Below are positions 9,621 to 19,421 of a DNA stretch of 64,000 nt, one piece after another. The stretch is from Hyphomicrobium_A sp963722495. Its GTDB lineage: Bacteria; Pseudomonadota; Alphaproteobacteria; Rhizobiales; Hyphomicrobiaceae. Within the stretch, counting starts at the first letter, position 1; every line of letters starts with the position of its first letter. The DNA lies in contig CAVRND010000028.1 of assembly GCA_963722495.1 (NCBI GenBank), positions 124,001 to 188,000 on the forward strand. Reading direction: 5' to 3'. The notes under the pieces are model-generated. The model saw nothing but the letters and a program-made list of their open reading frames with translations, made no database searches and was not told the DNA's origin. A program made the translations under genes and the position numbers.

Positions 9621-10594
9621 TTACTGCGTAAGGATCACCAGCCGGCCGCCGACCGAGCGCATGGAGAAGCCGACCGACGATTGCAGCGAGCGTAGCGCCG
9701 CCTCCGGGTCATCGAGCGACAGGCTTCCCGAAACAACCCAGTCGGCGAGCTTGTCGCTGGTGATGATCACGCGGCCCGGCCGGTAACGGGCCACCTCGGC
9801 GACGACGTCGGCAAGGCGCGCCTCGTTGAAAATCAGACGCCCTTCGCGCCAGGCGAGGACGGAATCGAGATCGGCCTTCGATACGGGACCGATATCGCGG
9901 TCGGAAAATCGCACCTGCTCGCCCGGGATCAAGGGACGCCATGTTGCGTCCCGGCCTCTACTTCCACCCTTCCCTGCGCCAGGGTGACGACGGCGCCGCC
10001 CTTGTCGAGGCGCACATCGAACTGTGTCCCAAGCACGCGAACCTCGCCATCGGCGGCGTCGACCGTAAACGGCGCGCCGGTCGTCGCGACCGAGAAGAAG
10101 GCGGTGCCGCGCAGTAGCTTCACCCGCCGTTCGCCGGTAGTGAAGTCCACATCAAGCGCGCTGTCGGCGTCGAGCAGGACCGTCGAAGTATCGGGAAGCG
10201 CGACAAGGCGCCGTTCGCCGCGGGCCGCCACGTAGTCGGCGGTGAGATCCTGAAAAAAATTTGGGCTCTCCAGCCAGAGCGTGGCGCCCACTAAAGCGAG
10301 CACCGCGCTTAGTGAGCCGGCCGTCCGACGCAGCGCCTTGCGGCGCTTGCCGCGATCCATGGCCTCCAGGTAGGCAGCGAGCTTGGACGCCTCCTCCTCC
10401 GCAACGCGCGCCCCGGGCTCGCCCGCCGCCGACCATAGCCCTTCGGCGCGGCGCCATGCAGCGCGATTGCCGGGCGAGGCGGCGAGCCATTTTTCGAAGG
10501 CTTCACGTTCAGCCGCCGTCGGATTTCCGCGCAGCCTGGTGAACCAAGCAACCGCCAACTCGTCTGGGGCGCTTGAGGGACGTTCGTAATCCAT
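9621..10594 (-). CDS. FecR-family anti-sigma factor / signal transducer (one frameshift)
   Basis: FecR proteins bind an ECF sigma factor in the cytoplasm and the STN domain of a TonB receptor in the periplasm. The N-terminal part (221 residues) has the cytoplasmic DUF4880-like segment (AVAWFTRLRGNPTAAEREAF), one membrane helix near residue 95 and the FecR domain (RLVALPDTSTVLLDADSAL). The frame then stops at 9929, but the homologous C-terminal domain (PLIPGEQVRFSD to LVILTQ) continues in another frame to 9621, giving the usual total of about 320 residues. The break is near 9945 in a GGG run. It lies between the receptor and the sigma factor on the same strand. Confidence 0.85.
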
Positions 10595-10682
10595 GTGCCG
10601 TTAGTCTCTTCGAACGCGCACAGTCCGTCGTGGCGCTATAGCATGCATTGCGAAGGCGATAGCAACATCGTCGGCGGGACGC

Positions 10683-11180
10683 TCAAGCGTTTTCGACGGC
10701 AGCGCGGATAGCAACGAGCGCCCGGGCGATGTCGCGCTCGACACTGCTGGTGCTCAAACCCAATGCGCCACCGATCTCTGCATAGGAGCGGCCATGCACG
10801 CGGTTGAGCAGGAAGATGTGGCGCGTGCGTTCGGGCAGGGTGCGGATCACCTCATCGACATGGCGCAGCCCATCGCGGGCTTCGAGGACGGCGTAGGGGC
10901 ATGGAAAACCTGTGGCACGCTGCTCGGGTACCGTTCCGGCGACGAAGTCGGCCCGCGTACGCTCGGCGCGGATATGATCGATCGCCGCGTTGCGGACACT
11001 GCGTGCGAGATAGGCGGCATCGCAGCCCTCAAGCTCTCTCCCACGGCCCCACAGCCGCAAGAAGACATCATGGACGAGATCGGCCGCAGCGGCGGAGTCT
11101 CCGATCATGCGCGCGACCCTGCGCCGGAGGCGAACGCTCTCCGACAAATATAGCGCCGTGACATCGGTATGATTGGCCAT
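10683..11180 (-). CDS. FecI-like ECF RNA polymerase sigma factor
   Basis: A 165-residue sigma-70 family protein with region 2 (SAAADLVHDVFLRLWGR, then AYLARSVRNAAIDHIRAER) and region 4 (LPERTRHIFLLNRVHGRSYAEIGGALGLSTSSVERDI, a helix-turn-helix) and no other domain, typical of iron-starvation sigma factors. It is the first gene of the fecI-fecR-receptor set on the minus strand, 88 bases ahead of fecR, and should direct transcription of the receptor gene when ligand is bound outside. Confidence 0.92.
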   Translation of the reverse strand: MANHTDVTALYLSESVRLRRRVARMIGDSAAAADLVHDVFLRLWGRGRELEGCDAAYLARSVRNAAIDHIRAERTRADFVAGTVPEQRATGFPCPYAVLEARDGLRHVDEVIRTLPERTRHIFLLNRVHGRSYAEIGGALGLSTSSVERDIARALVAIRAAVENA

Positions 11181-11257
11181 CGAGTTATAACCTGCGCGGG
11201 GTCGTGCTGCCCCTTCGCCTGCCTAACAGGCCGCAAAATAGCTGTGCAATATCAGTG

Positions 11258-11274
11258 TTTTGTAGTCATTCTAA
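11258..11274 (-). promoter_or_regulatory. Possible Irr-type iron control element upstream of fecI
   Basis: The 17 bases TTTGTAGTCATTCTAAA resemble the rhizobial iron control element TTTAGAANNNTTCTAAA: the right half-site is perfect and the left half-site keeps 4 of 7 positions. The spacing is right and the element sits 78 bases upstream of the fecI start, in the place expected for iron control of a FecI/FecR system. Single-site matching only. Confidence 0.35.
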
Positions 11275-11761
11275 ACTCTCGCGGTCAAGATTTAGCAGGG
11301 CGACTTTTTTGCGCGCGATTCCATGAGCTTGGGGGTGCCGACTGCTTTCGGTTCGGTGCTCTAGCGGTCAACAACATTCACGTCGGCGTTGCCGTGACGC
11401 AACACGACGCGGATGCGTCCGGGCTCGTGGCGGCCGGTCGACTAAGTCGAAAAATTGATTTGAATTGGTGCGGGGTGAATTCCGCCAAAACGCCGCACGG
11501 GTCCGCTGGGGAACGGCCGGGACGCTGAGCGCATCGCGGATGCCAGTTCGCGCTCCAATGAGCACGAGTTGAGCAAATCCCCGCGGCCGTTGGCGACCGC
11601 TATCGCCTTCATCTATCATTGTCGCTACTCGGCGGGCCCAGGTCGCAGCGCCAACACTTTCGCGGTAGCATTCGGCTCGAGCGAACCTCCGTGCCGCTGC
11701 AGATTGCCGACGTCGCGCCAACCGAGGTCTTTCGGGAGCCCAGCCTTTTCAGGAGTTAGCA
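11275..11761. other. Non-coding gap between fecI and gph
   Basis: I see no convincing gene here on either strand: the open frames are short, lack domain signatures and have no ribosome site. It probably contains the promoter of gph on the right. No repeat or strong hairpin stands out. Confidence 0.5.
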
Positions 11762-12495
11762 ATGCGGCTACCCGCGACCCCCATCACGCCCACCGTCGTC
11801 TTCGATCTCGACGGCACGCTGGTGCACACGGTGCCGGACATTGCCGCCGCTCTCGACATCGCGCTGGCCCCTTACAACGTGGCGCCGACGAGTATCGGCG
11901 AAGCCGCCAGCATGATGGGCGATGGGTTGAGCCAGTTCTTCTGGCACGCACTCGTATCCAAAAGGCTCAACTTGCCGGCCCTCGAAGCTGATGCTGTACG
12001 CAAGCAGTTCATCGAAGCCTACGCTCAGTCGCCGGCCCAGCCTGCTCGCACGTGTATCCCGGCACACACGCGCTCCTTAAAGAGCTGCGCGAGCGCGGCG
12101 TAAAAACGGCCGTGTGCACAAACAAGATAGAGCCTATCGCCGTCGACATCCTCGAGCGTCTCGAATTGCGCGGCTATTTCGACGCCGTGGTCGGGTCGGG
12201 CGACGACCGGCCGATGAAACCCGATCCCCGACCCGTTTTCGACGCGGTGGCTCGCGCCGGCGGGCGCATCGAGCGCACCCTTCTGGTCGGCGACACAGGC
12301 GCCGACCATGGCGCGGCGATCGCGGCGCGTATTCCCCTGGTTCTACTCGACTATGGATACAGCCATTTGCCCATCAACGCGCTGACCTACGGCATCATCG
12401 TCGACAATCCGCTGAGCCTGCATGACGCGGTGATGGGCTTCGTGGGCGCGGAACAATTCTTAAGCGCCGATCAACCGCACCACTCGGTGGCATAG
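11762..12495 (+). CDS. gph: Phosphoglycolate phosphatase, HAD superfamily (one frameshift)
   Basis: A HAD hydrolase of about 244 residues that would dephosphorylate 2-phosphoglycolate. Motif I is FDLDGTL (nucleophile Asp), motif II the Thr in AVCTNK, motif III the Lys in MKPDPRPVF and motif IV VGDTGAD. The first frame holds motif I and the cap helix domain and then goes astray near 12040; the second (YPGTHALLKELRERG onward) carries motifs II-IV to 12495. The two parts join without missing sequence, which points to a one-base error. Other HAD phosphatases acting on small phosphosugars cannot be fully excluded. Confidence 0.8.
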
Positions 12496-12515
12496 CACTT
12501 GGCAAGCCAACGTCC

Positions 12516-14121
12516 TCAGGCACCACTGACCTGAGCCCCGTAGTCGTGGCGTGTCTTCGTTTCCACCAAGTCCAGATCGCGCTCCACGTGGCGGCGGGAT
12601 TCATCGCTGATTTGCCCATCGCGGAGCGCCTGATGAATTTGCCGCCGCTGCGCCTCGATGACTTCCAACTCCAATTCGTCAGCTAGGCGCGACGCATGAA
12701 CCTCAGCCTTTGTACGCTCGAGCTCCCGCAATAGGACGCGATAGTGATGGCGCAAATTTTCAACGAGCTCGGCAGGGAGCTTTCGCTGATGCGCGAGCAC
12801 AGTCGATGCTCTCCAGTGCAGCGTGGATGGCGCCCTGCCGCGCGAGCAGTTCGTTGGCCCTTTCCTCACGTCGTTCAACCACAATGTCCTTGTCGAATCC
12901 CAGCCGGCGAATGACCACCGGTAGCAGAAGGCCCTGGCCGACGAGCGTAACCACAATGACGATGAAGGTAATCGCGAGGATCAAGTCGCGCTCGGGAAAC
13001 GGTGCGCCCGCTGAGGTGGTCAACGGAATGGCGAGTGCCGCCGCGAGCGAAACGACACCGCGGATGCCAGTGAACCCCAGCACAAAAGGCATTTGCCATT
13101 TTGGCGGAGGATCGCGCTTGGCGAGCGCCGGGCTAAGCCAGCGAGGCAGATAGGTCGCCGGATAGACCCACACGAAGCGCGCTACAATAATGATGACCAG
13201 CGTCAGCGCGGCTGCGGTAACTAGCTCGACAGAGCCGACCCCGTCGGCGCGCTCGAAGACCGTGCGCGCCTGCAATCCGCACAGCAGAAAGAGGAGACCC
13301 TCGACGATATACATCGACAAGTCCCATACGAAGATGCCCTGCAGCCGCGTTGCCGCCGAGATCAATAGTGGCCCGTTCCAGCTGACATAGAGTCCTGCTG
13401 CGACAGTCGCCAGCACGCCCGATCCGCCGACCTGCTCGGGCACCCAATAGGCAAGATAGGGCGTGAGGAGGGATAGGATGATCTCGGCGCGCGTGTCTTT
13501 GGTGACTTGGCGCAAGCGCAGCATGACCCAGCCGACGCCGATGCCAAATGCAATCTCTCCGACGAGGATCAGCGCAAAGCGGCCGCTTGCTTCGCTAAAC
13601 GAGAAGGCCCCGGTGCTCACCGCGACCACGGCAAAACGATAAAGCACGAGCGCGGTCGCGTCGTTGGCCAGTCCTTCACCCTCGAGGATAACGCGCAGCC
13701 GCCGCGGTAAGCCGAGGCGGCGTGCAATAGCAAGCGGTGCCACCACGTCGGGGGGAGCCACAATGGCGCCGAGTACAAAACCGACTGCCCACGACCAGCC
13801 CAGAAGCCAATGAACGCCTGCAGCCACTGCGCACGTCGTGAATACCACGCACCCGATGGCGAGCAGAGCGATGGGGCGCAGATTGAAGCGGAACTCGCGC
13901 CAGCTCATCGACACGCCGGCCGAATAGATCACCGGCGGCAGGACGAGCAGAAGGACGAGCTCGGGTACGAGCTCGACACGCGGCAGACCAGGCACCGTTG
14001 CGAGGGCGGCGCCCGCAATCACGAGCAGGATCGACGGCGGCAGTCGCAGGCGGTTGGCCGCGACGCCCAGGGCGGCGATTGCTGCCAGTAAGAAGAACCC
14101 GATTTCAAGGTTTGCGATCAT
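12516..14121 (-). CDS. CPA1-family Na+/H+ antiporter (frameshift near C-terminus)
   Basis: A polytopic membrane protein with about 12 hydrophobic helices, ending in a cytoplasmic helical tail. PPDVVAPLAIARRLGLP and EGEGLANDATALVLYRFA correspond to the ion-binding helices of the NhaP/YjcE branch, with the conserved ND pair, and GFTGIRGVVSLAAALAIP is the usual CPA1 motif of a late helix. The ATG at 14121 (MIANLEIGFF) starts directly before the first helix and is preferred over an upstream extension. Near 12790 the frame breaks; the conserved tail (LAHQRKLPAELVENLRHHY to YGAQVSGA) continues in another frame to 12516. Confidence 0.85.
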
Positions 14122-14423
14122 GGGTGGCACATTGCAAGATAGATCGTGGGGATCGACGCGACCTCGGCGTGAAGAAGCCCGGATCACCAAGGCTATCGAG
14201 CTGGATCGCGGCGATACGCTTAACGCTTACACAGAAGCGCAGCCATCCGTATATGCCGAAGGGACGGGCGTGCCAAAATTCCAGCTCTTCACCGGCATCC
14301 AAATTCAGCTACTGGTGAGCTTCACAAGCGGCTGGGAGTTTTGATGGTCTTCCCTTGCGCGCGGTGGCCGGCGCACGCACCTCGCTTGCTTCAGGCGACT
14401 TTCCTTCCGACCTTCGCAGCTCT

Positions 14424-15674
14424 CTATACGGGCAAGACGAGGGGTTTGCCCGCGGGGAACTGGGCGATAGTCGCCGCATCGACGTTTAGGTGCTGGGACA
14501 CCATCGCGTGCGGGGTGTGCGTGATCCAGTCGGAGAGCGACACGTCGGCGAAGTGAGGGCTGCGGAACACCTCCAGATAGACGAGGTCGGCATCGCCGGT
14601 GTTGCGCAGGAAGTGACCGAGACCGCGATTGATGTAGCCGATGTCGCCCGGATTGAAATTCTGCGTCACAGCGTTGGGCCCGGTGTTGAACACGGTAGCC
14701 TCCGCCTTTCCTGCAATGACGTAGAGCCACTCGTCGGCGTTGGGGTGCCAGTGCATTTCGCGCATACCGCCGGGATGAATGGTCACTAGCGCCGCGGCGA
14801 TCGTCTTAGAGATTTCGAAATTGGAGCTGTCGGCGATACGCACCTCGCCGCCGCGTGTCTTACGTACGGGGGGAAGGTCAGAAAGTTGGAACGAGCTGCG
14901 CAGCTTCGGGGCACCGGCATTCATTTGCGCCTGCTGCTGCTCGATCTCGATGGCCGCGGGCATGTTGCCCTGGAAGATGTACAGATCCTCCATCGGGATC
15001 TTGTCGAACGTTTGCGCAGGGACGCCGAAGTTCATGGCGAGGATGTGCGGCGGGGTATGAGCGAGCCATTCAGTTAGCAACAGCGTGCTGAACTCGGAGG
15101 CCTTGCCGTCGTCGAAGCAGATGATGAATTCGCAACCGTCGTCGCCGACGCCCTGCAACGAATGAGGTAGTCCCGCCGGAAAATACCAAAGGCCGCCTTT
15201 GGGCACGTCCTCGACATTGGCGGCGCCATTCTGATCGATCGTGGTGATGCGACAGTTGCCGGCAGTCACGTACGCCCATTCGGCGAACTGGTGCCAGTGC
15301 ATTTCGCGGATGCCGCCTTTGGTAAGGCGCATGTTGACGCCGGCGATCTCCTCAGAAATTTGAAAGTCGGACTGCGTTACTTCCCGCGCCCAGCCACCGT
15401 TCTGTATGCGTCGCGGCGCGTTGTTGAACGTGGCCCAGAACATCGGAAGATTGCCAACGTCCGTCGGCGGCGGCGAAAACGCGCCGGGAAATTGGTCTGA
15501 CAGCGCTGGATTATTCGGTCCGGGAACGGACGTGCTCCTGCCAGGTGCGTTGATCGCGCCCTGCGGCGGCTCATCCGGGTTGCCGAAGACGGCCGCGCTT
15601 GCGCTCGACGTGACGGCCACGGCACCGCCGACGGCCGCTACGGACAGTACGCTTCTGCGTGAGAGTGGTTTCAT
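14424..15674 (-). CDS. Oxalate decarboxylase, bicupin, Tat-exported
   Basis: About 416 residues from the ATG at 15674, which has an AAGGG ribosome site and begins a twin-arginine signal (LSRRSVLSVAAVGG). Two cupin domains follow, with Mn ligands in HWHQFAEWAYVTAG and HWHPNADEWLYVIAG. The first domain contains SEFST, the counterpart of the Ser-Glu-Asn-Ser-Thr lid of Bacillus OxdC whose Glu directs decarboxylation; oxalate oxidases lack that Glu. It should convert oxalate to formate and CO2 in the periplasm, consuming a proton. It stands alone, divergent from the hydrolase at 15967. Confidence 0.9.
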   Translation of the reverse strand: MKPLSRRSVLSVAAVGGAVAVTSSASAAVFGNPDEPPQGAINAPGRSTSVPGPNNPALSDQFPGAFSPPPTDVGNLPMFWATFNNAPRRIQNGGWAREVTQSDFQISEEIAGVNMRLTKGGIREMHWHQFAEWAYVTAGNCRITTIDQNGAANVEDVPKGGLWYFPAGLPHSLQGVGDDGCEFIICFDDGKASEFSTLLLTEWLAHTPPHILAMNFGVPAQTFDKIPMEDLYIFQGNMPAAIEIEQQQAQMNAGAPKLRSSFQLSDLPPVRKTRGGEVRIADSSNFEISKTIAAALVTIHPGGMREMHWHPNADEWLYVIAGKAEATVFNTGPNAVTQNFNPGDIGYINRGLGHFLRNTGDADLVYLEVFRSPHFADVSLSDWITHTPHAMVSQHLNVDAATIAQFPAGKPLVLPV

Positions 15675-15966
15675 AGCTAGGCCCTTCTTCCCGCGATCTC
15701 TGCATCGACGGATTCCATAGCGCTCAAATCGCGTGGCGCGGCGTGCGCTCGAAGGTGTCGATGAATGTCTTATCGCCGCGATATCGAAAATGCCGAACAT
15801 ATTGCGACGCTCTAGATCAAAAGGTCGGCAAAAGACCGCTGGGATTGTTCGCGTAACGGCAACGGTGCATTTAGAAACTGTCTGGTTTTACCTCGAACAT
15901 CGCCGGCTCAATCTGCTTGGTGTGGGAACCGGGTGCCCGCATGTTGAACAAACAGGGGTGATGACC

Positions 15967-16776
15967 ATGAGCCGGGGAACGAGGTTGTTCTGCGCAACGA
16001 TTTTCGCCACAGCCAGTTTCGCAGTAACGGCGGTGGCGGCGGATACCAAGCCCGTTACCAACATAGTATTGGTGCACGGGGCGTGGGTGGATGGTAGCGG
16101 CTGGAAGCCGGTCTACGACATCCTGACCAAGGATGGCTTCAAGGTCAGCGTCGTGCAGGAGCCGCTAACCTCGTTGGCCAATGATGCGGCCGCAACCAAG
16201 CGCATCCTTGACCTCCAGGACGGTCCGGCAATTCTCGTCGGCCACAGCTACGGCGGCTCTGTTATCACCGAGGCCGGCGTGCATCCGAAGGTCGTCGGCC
16301 TCGTCTATGTGGCCGCCCACGCGCCCGAAGTCGGCGAGGATGAAAGCGCACTCGGCAAGAAGACTCCTAGCGTTCTCGGCAAAACCACCGGCGCTATCAA
16401 GACGACGCCGGACGGCTTCACCTATCTGGATCCGGCCGAATTTCCAAAGTTGTTCGCGCCCGACCTGCCGCACACCGAGGCGCACTTCGCGGCGCATTCG
16501 CAGATATTGACCGCGGGTGAGGTGTTTGGCACGCCGCTCACGGCGGCCGCTTGGAAGACAAAGCCGAGCTGGGGCATCGTTGCCGGCGACGACCAGATCA
16601 TCAATCCGGACTTGGAGCGCTGGTACTACGCGCGGGCCAAGAGCCACACCACCGTCATCCCGGGCGCCAGCCACTCAGTTTACGAGTCGCACCCCAAGGA
16701 GGTCGCTGCCGTCATCGAGCAAGCCGCGCATCATGCGTTGGCGGCCGGAGTTCCCGACGTGCGCGCCCAGGACTAA
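15967..16776 (+). CDS. Exported alpha/beta hydrolase
   Basis: A 269-residue alpha/beta-hydrolase with an N-terminal signal peptide (cleavage near FAVTAVAAD). The oxyanion region is VLVHGAWVDGSGW, the nucleophile elbow is GHSYGGS, the acid is probably in AGDDQIIN and the His is in GASHSVYESHP. The family includes esterases similar to salicylate esterase and pyrethroid hydrolase; the substrate is unknown. ATG 15967 is chosen because AGGGG lies 9 bases upstream; ATG 15961 is too close to it. Confidence 0.85.
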   Translation: MSRGTRLFCATIFATASFAVTAVAADTKPVTNIVLVHGAWVDGSGWKPVYDILTKDGFKVSVVQEPLTSLANDAAATKRILDLQDGPAILVGHSYGGSVITEAGVHPKVVGLVYVAAHAPEVGEDESALGKKTPSVLGKTTGAIKTTPDGFTYLDPAEFPKLFAPDLPHTEAHFAAHSQILTAGEVFGTPLTAAAWKTKPSWGIVAGDDQIINPDLERWYYARAKSHTTVIPGASHSVYESHPKEVAAVIEQAAHHALAAGVPDVRAQD

Positions 16777-16977
16777 TGGAAATGTAGCTACTCAGTCGCC
16801 GGAGCCACCGCGTCCAACGCCACGCTCATCGATTTGCGCTTTTGCGAGCAGTCCAACAGCTGAGGCGACATGGGGTTGCGGAGCGTTGCCCGTTAGGTTT
16901 CCCTTTAGAGGCCGCGAGGCAATGATACGGCTCAAGATCAAGTCCAGGGGAGCCGCTCTTCGGGCGGAGTTCGTCGG

Positions 16978-18051
16978 TTGACTATCCCAACCTCGCAAAC
17001 CGGTCTGCCTCCCGTGTCGCAGGCGGTCGTCCAAGCGCTGACCAAAGCGGCAATCTTTATTGTCGCCACGATCAACCCCGGCCGCGCGAATTGCGAGAAG
17101 GTCCAGTCGCTTTGCGGCGATCTTCCGGGGCTGCTCCGGGCGGTCGGATTCCGCGACATCGAGGGCGACCTTTCCTGCGTCATGGGGATCGGCTCTGACG
17201 CTTGGGACCGGCTCTTCAGCCAGCCGCGCCCGGCGGAGCTGCATCCGTTCCGGGAGATCAAAGCGGGTGCCCGGCATGCCGTCGCCACGCCTGGCGATCT
17301 CCTCTTTCACATTCGTGCCAAGAGGATGGATCTCTGCTTTGAGCTGGCAACGCAGATCCTGTCGCGCATCGACAGTGCAGTGACGGTTGTCGACGAGGTG
17401 CACGGGTTTCGCTACTTCGACGACCGCGATCTCATCGGCTTCGTCGATGGGACGGAGAACCCAACGGCGCTGGCCGCGGATGAAGCCGCCTATATCGGGG
17501 CCGAAGACGCAGCGTTCGCCGGCGGCAGCTACGTCATCGTGCAGAAGTATCTTCACGACCTTGCAGGCTGGAACGCCATCTCCACCGAGGCGCAGGAGCG
17601 GATCATCGGCCGCCAGAAGCTGTCCGACATCGAGCTCGACGACGCGGTGAAGCCGACCTGCGCCCACAATGCGCTGACGACCATCGTCGAGGGCGGCAAG
17701 GAAGTAAAAATCATCCGCGATAACATGCCGTTCGGCCGTGCCGGGTCGCGGGAGTTCGGTACGTACTTCATCGGCTACGCCCGCTCGCCGCGTACGATCG
17801 AGCAGATGCTGGACAACATGTTCGTCGGGCGTCCGCCGGGAAACTACGATCGCTTGCTCGACTTCAGCTTCGCCCAGACGGGCAACCTGTTCTTCGTGCC
17901 GTCGGCAACCTTTTTAGAAAGCGTCGGCGACGATACTTCGCCAGCCGACGAGGTTCTACCCAGCACCGCGCCGCAGCAGTCGCCCGCGCCGGCAATGGCG
18001 CACGGTTCACTAGGCATCGGCTCGTTGAAAGGAGACCGCTCCAATGAATAA
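16978..18051 (+). CDS. Dye-decolorizing peroxidase (DyP class B) with encapsulin-loading peptide
   Basis: A 357-residue haem peroxidase. GFVDGTENP near residue 155 is the GxxDG motif with the catalytic Asp, the proximal His is in KPTCAHNALTT, and the distal Arg is in FIGYARSP. After the folded domain a Pro/Ala-rich linker leads to SLGIGSLKG at the end, the targeting peptide that docks cargo inside encapsulin shells. The encapsulin gene follows with an 8-base overlap. Start is a TTG at 16978 with GGAG upstream. DyPs oxidise dyes, phenolics and Mn(II) with H2O2 and protect against peroxide in vivo. Confidence 0.93.
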   Translation: MTIPTSQTGLPPVSQAVVQALTKAAIFIVATINPGRANCEKVQSLCGDLPGLLRAVGFRDIEGDLSCVMGIGSDAWDRLFSQPRPAELHPFREIKAGARHAVATPGDLLFHIRAKRMDLCFELATQILSRIDSAVTVVDEVHGFRYFDDRDLIGFVDGTENPTALAADEAAYIGAEDAAFAGGSYVIVQKYLHDLAGWNAISTEAQERIIGRQKLSDIELDDAVKPTCAHNALTTIVEGGKEVKIIRDNMPFGRAGSREFGTYFIGYARSPRTIEQMLDNMFVGRPPGNYDRLLDFSFAQTGNLFFVPSATFLESVGDDTSPADEVLPSTAPQQSPAPAMAHGSLGIGSLKGDRSNE

Positions 18052-18848
18052 CCTCCACCGCGAGCTTGCCCCGATCTCCGAGGCGGCGTGGTCGCAGATC
18101 GAAGCCGAAGCTTCGCGGACCTTGAAGCGCTATCTGGCCGCCCGACGCGTCGTCGACGTGCAGGGCCCGAGCGGGACGGATACCTCCGCCATCGGTACCG
18201 GTCACCTGCACACGATCGCTCCGCCGGGAGCGGGCATCCTCGCACGCCAGCGCGGCGTCAAACCGCTCGTCGAGCTTCGCGTCCCCTTCGACCTCGACCG
18301 CGAGCAGATCGACGACGTGGAGCGCGGTGCCAATGATTTCAGATTGGCAGCCAGTGAAGGACGCGGCGCGGCACTTGGCGTTCGCCGAGAACAAGGCGGT
18401 CTTCGAGGGCTATTCCGCCGCCGGCATCGGCGGCATCCGGGAAGGCACCAGCAATCCCTTGATGGCGCTGCCCGCTGAGATAACCGCGTACCCCGATGTC
18501 ATCGCCGGTGCGCTCAATCAGTTGCGCCTCGTCGGCATCAACGGGCCCTATTCTGTGGTGCTGAGCGCCGATGCCTATCAAGCCTTGAGCGAGGCAAGCG
18601 ACCACGGCTATCCGGTCCTCGAGCACATCAAGCGCATTGTCGACGGCGAACTGGTCTGGGCCCCCGGAATCACCGGCGCCTACGTGCTCACAACGCGCGG
18701 CGGCGATTTCGCCCTCTACATCGGCGAGGACGTATCGATCGGGTATTTGAGCCACGATGATAAGGCCGTGCGGCTCTACCTCGAGGAGACTTTCACCTTC
18801 CTGCTGCTGACGACCGAGGCGTCTGTCGCGCTGACGTCGAAAATCTGA
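18044..18848 (+). CDS. Family 1 encapsulin shell protein (one frameshift)
   Basis: About 268 residues with the HK97 phage-capsid fold that self-assembles into a nanocompartment. The N-terminus MNNLHRELAPISEAAW and RRVVDVQGPSG are hallmark encapsulin sequence, and the C-terminal half keeps FEGYSAAGIGGI and ETFTFLLLTTEASVAL. An AAGGAGA ribosome site precedes the ATG inside the end of the peroxidase gene. The frame breaks near 18332 at a TTT run: removing one T restores ERGANDSDWQPVKDAAR, the expected family sequence. So the shell is probably intact in the organism. Confidence 0.92.
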
Positions 18849-18858
18849 GCAGCTTTGA

Positions 18859-19206
18859 TTATCTCGCCAAAAGCTTTTTGAGTACGATCGCCTCGTTGTG
18901 CTCGACGTCCCGCGCGCCAAAGAGAAGCGTCACCGTGCCCTTGCGCGCCTGCGACCGCAGCTCGGCAAGATCGGATTCGTGGTCCTTCAGCTCGGCGCGG
19001 TACCGCGTCTGAAATTCCGTCCAGCGCTTGGGATCATGCCCGAACCAGCGGCGAAGCTCCGTCGAGGGAGCTACCTCTTTCATCCAGATATCAAGGGCCG
19101 CGCGTTCCTTGGAGACGCCGCGCGGCCATAGACGGTCAACAAGCACGCGAAAGCCGTCCGTCGGCTCCGCTGGTTCGTAGACCCTCTTGATCTGGATACG
19201 ACCCAT
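18859..19206 (-). CDS. DUF488 family protein (YeaO type)
   Basis: A 115-residue protein with FRVLVDRLWPRGVSKE and the WFGHDP motif of the YeaO branch of DUF488. The function of this family is not established. ATG at 19206 begins the conserved MGRIQIKRVYEP; the open frame runs upstream but without family sequence. It converges on the encapsulin gene with only 10 bases between the stops and is divergent from the UDG-family gene. Confidence 0.85.
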   Translation of the reverse strand: MGRIQIKRVYEPAEPTDGFRVLVDRLWPRGVSKERAALDIWMKEVAPSTELRRWFGHDPKRWTEFQTRYRAELKDHESDLAELRSQARKGTVTLLFGARDVEHNEAIVLKKLLAR

Positions 19207-19421
19207 GCCGTTCTCATTCCCGTTACTCTGCGCCAACCGAGGCCCGCTCCAGTCGGTGCCACCGACAAGAGAGGCCATATCGACTTCAATTGTCGTTAAG
19301 CGGCTGCACCAAGGTCGAGACAAAACGACCCGAACGCCGACCTTGAAATGTTTTCCGTCCTTTGCGTTGTCCGAGACGGCTTGCCGAACAGATGTTTGAG
19401 CCCTACCTCCGACGTGTGAAG

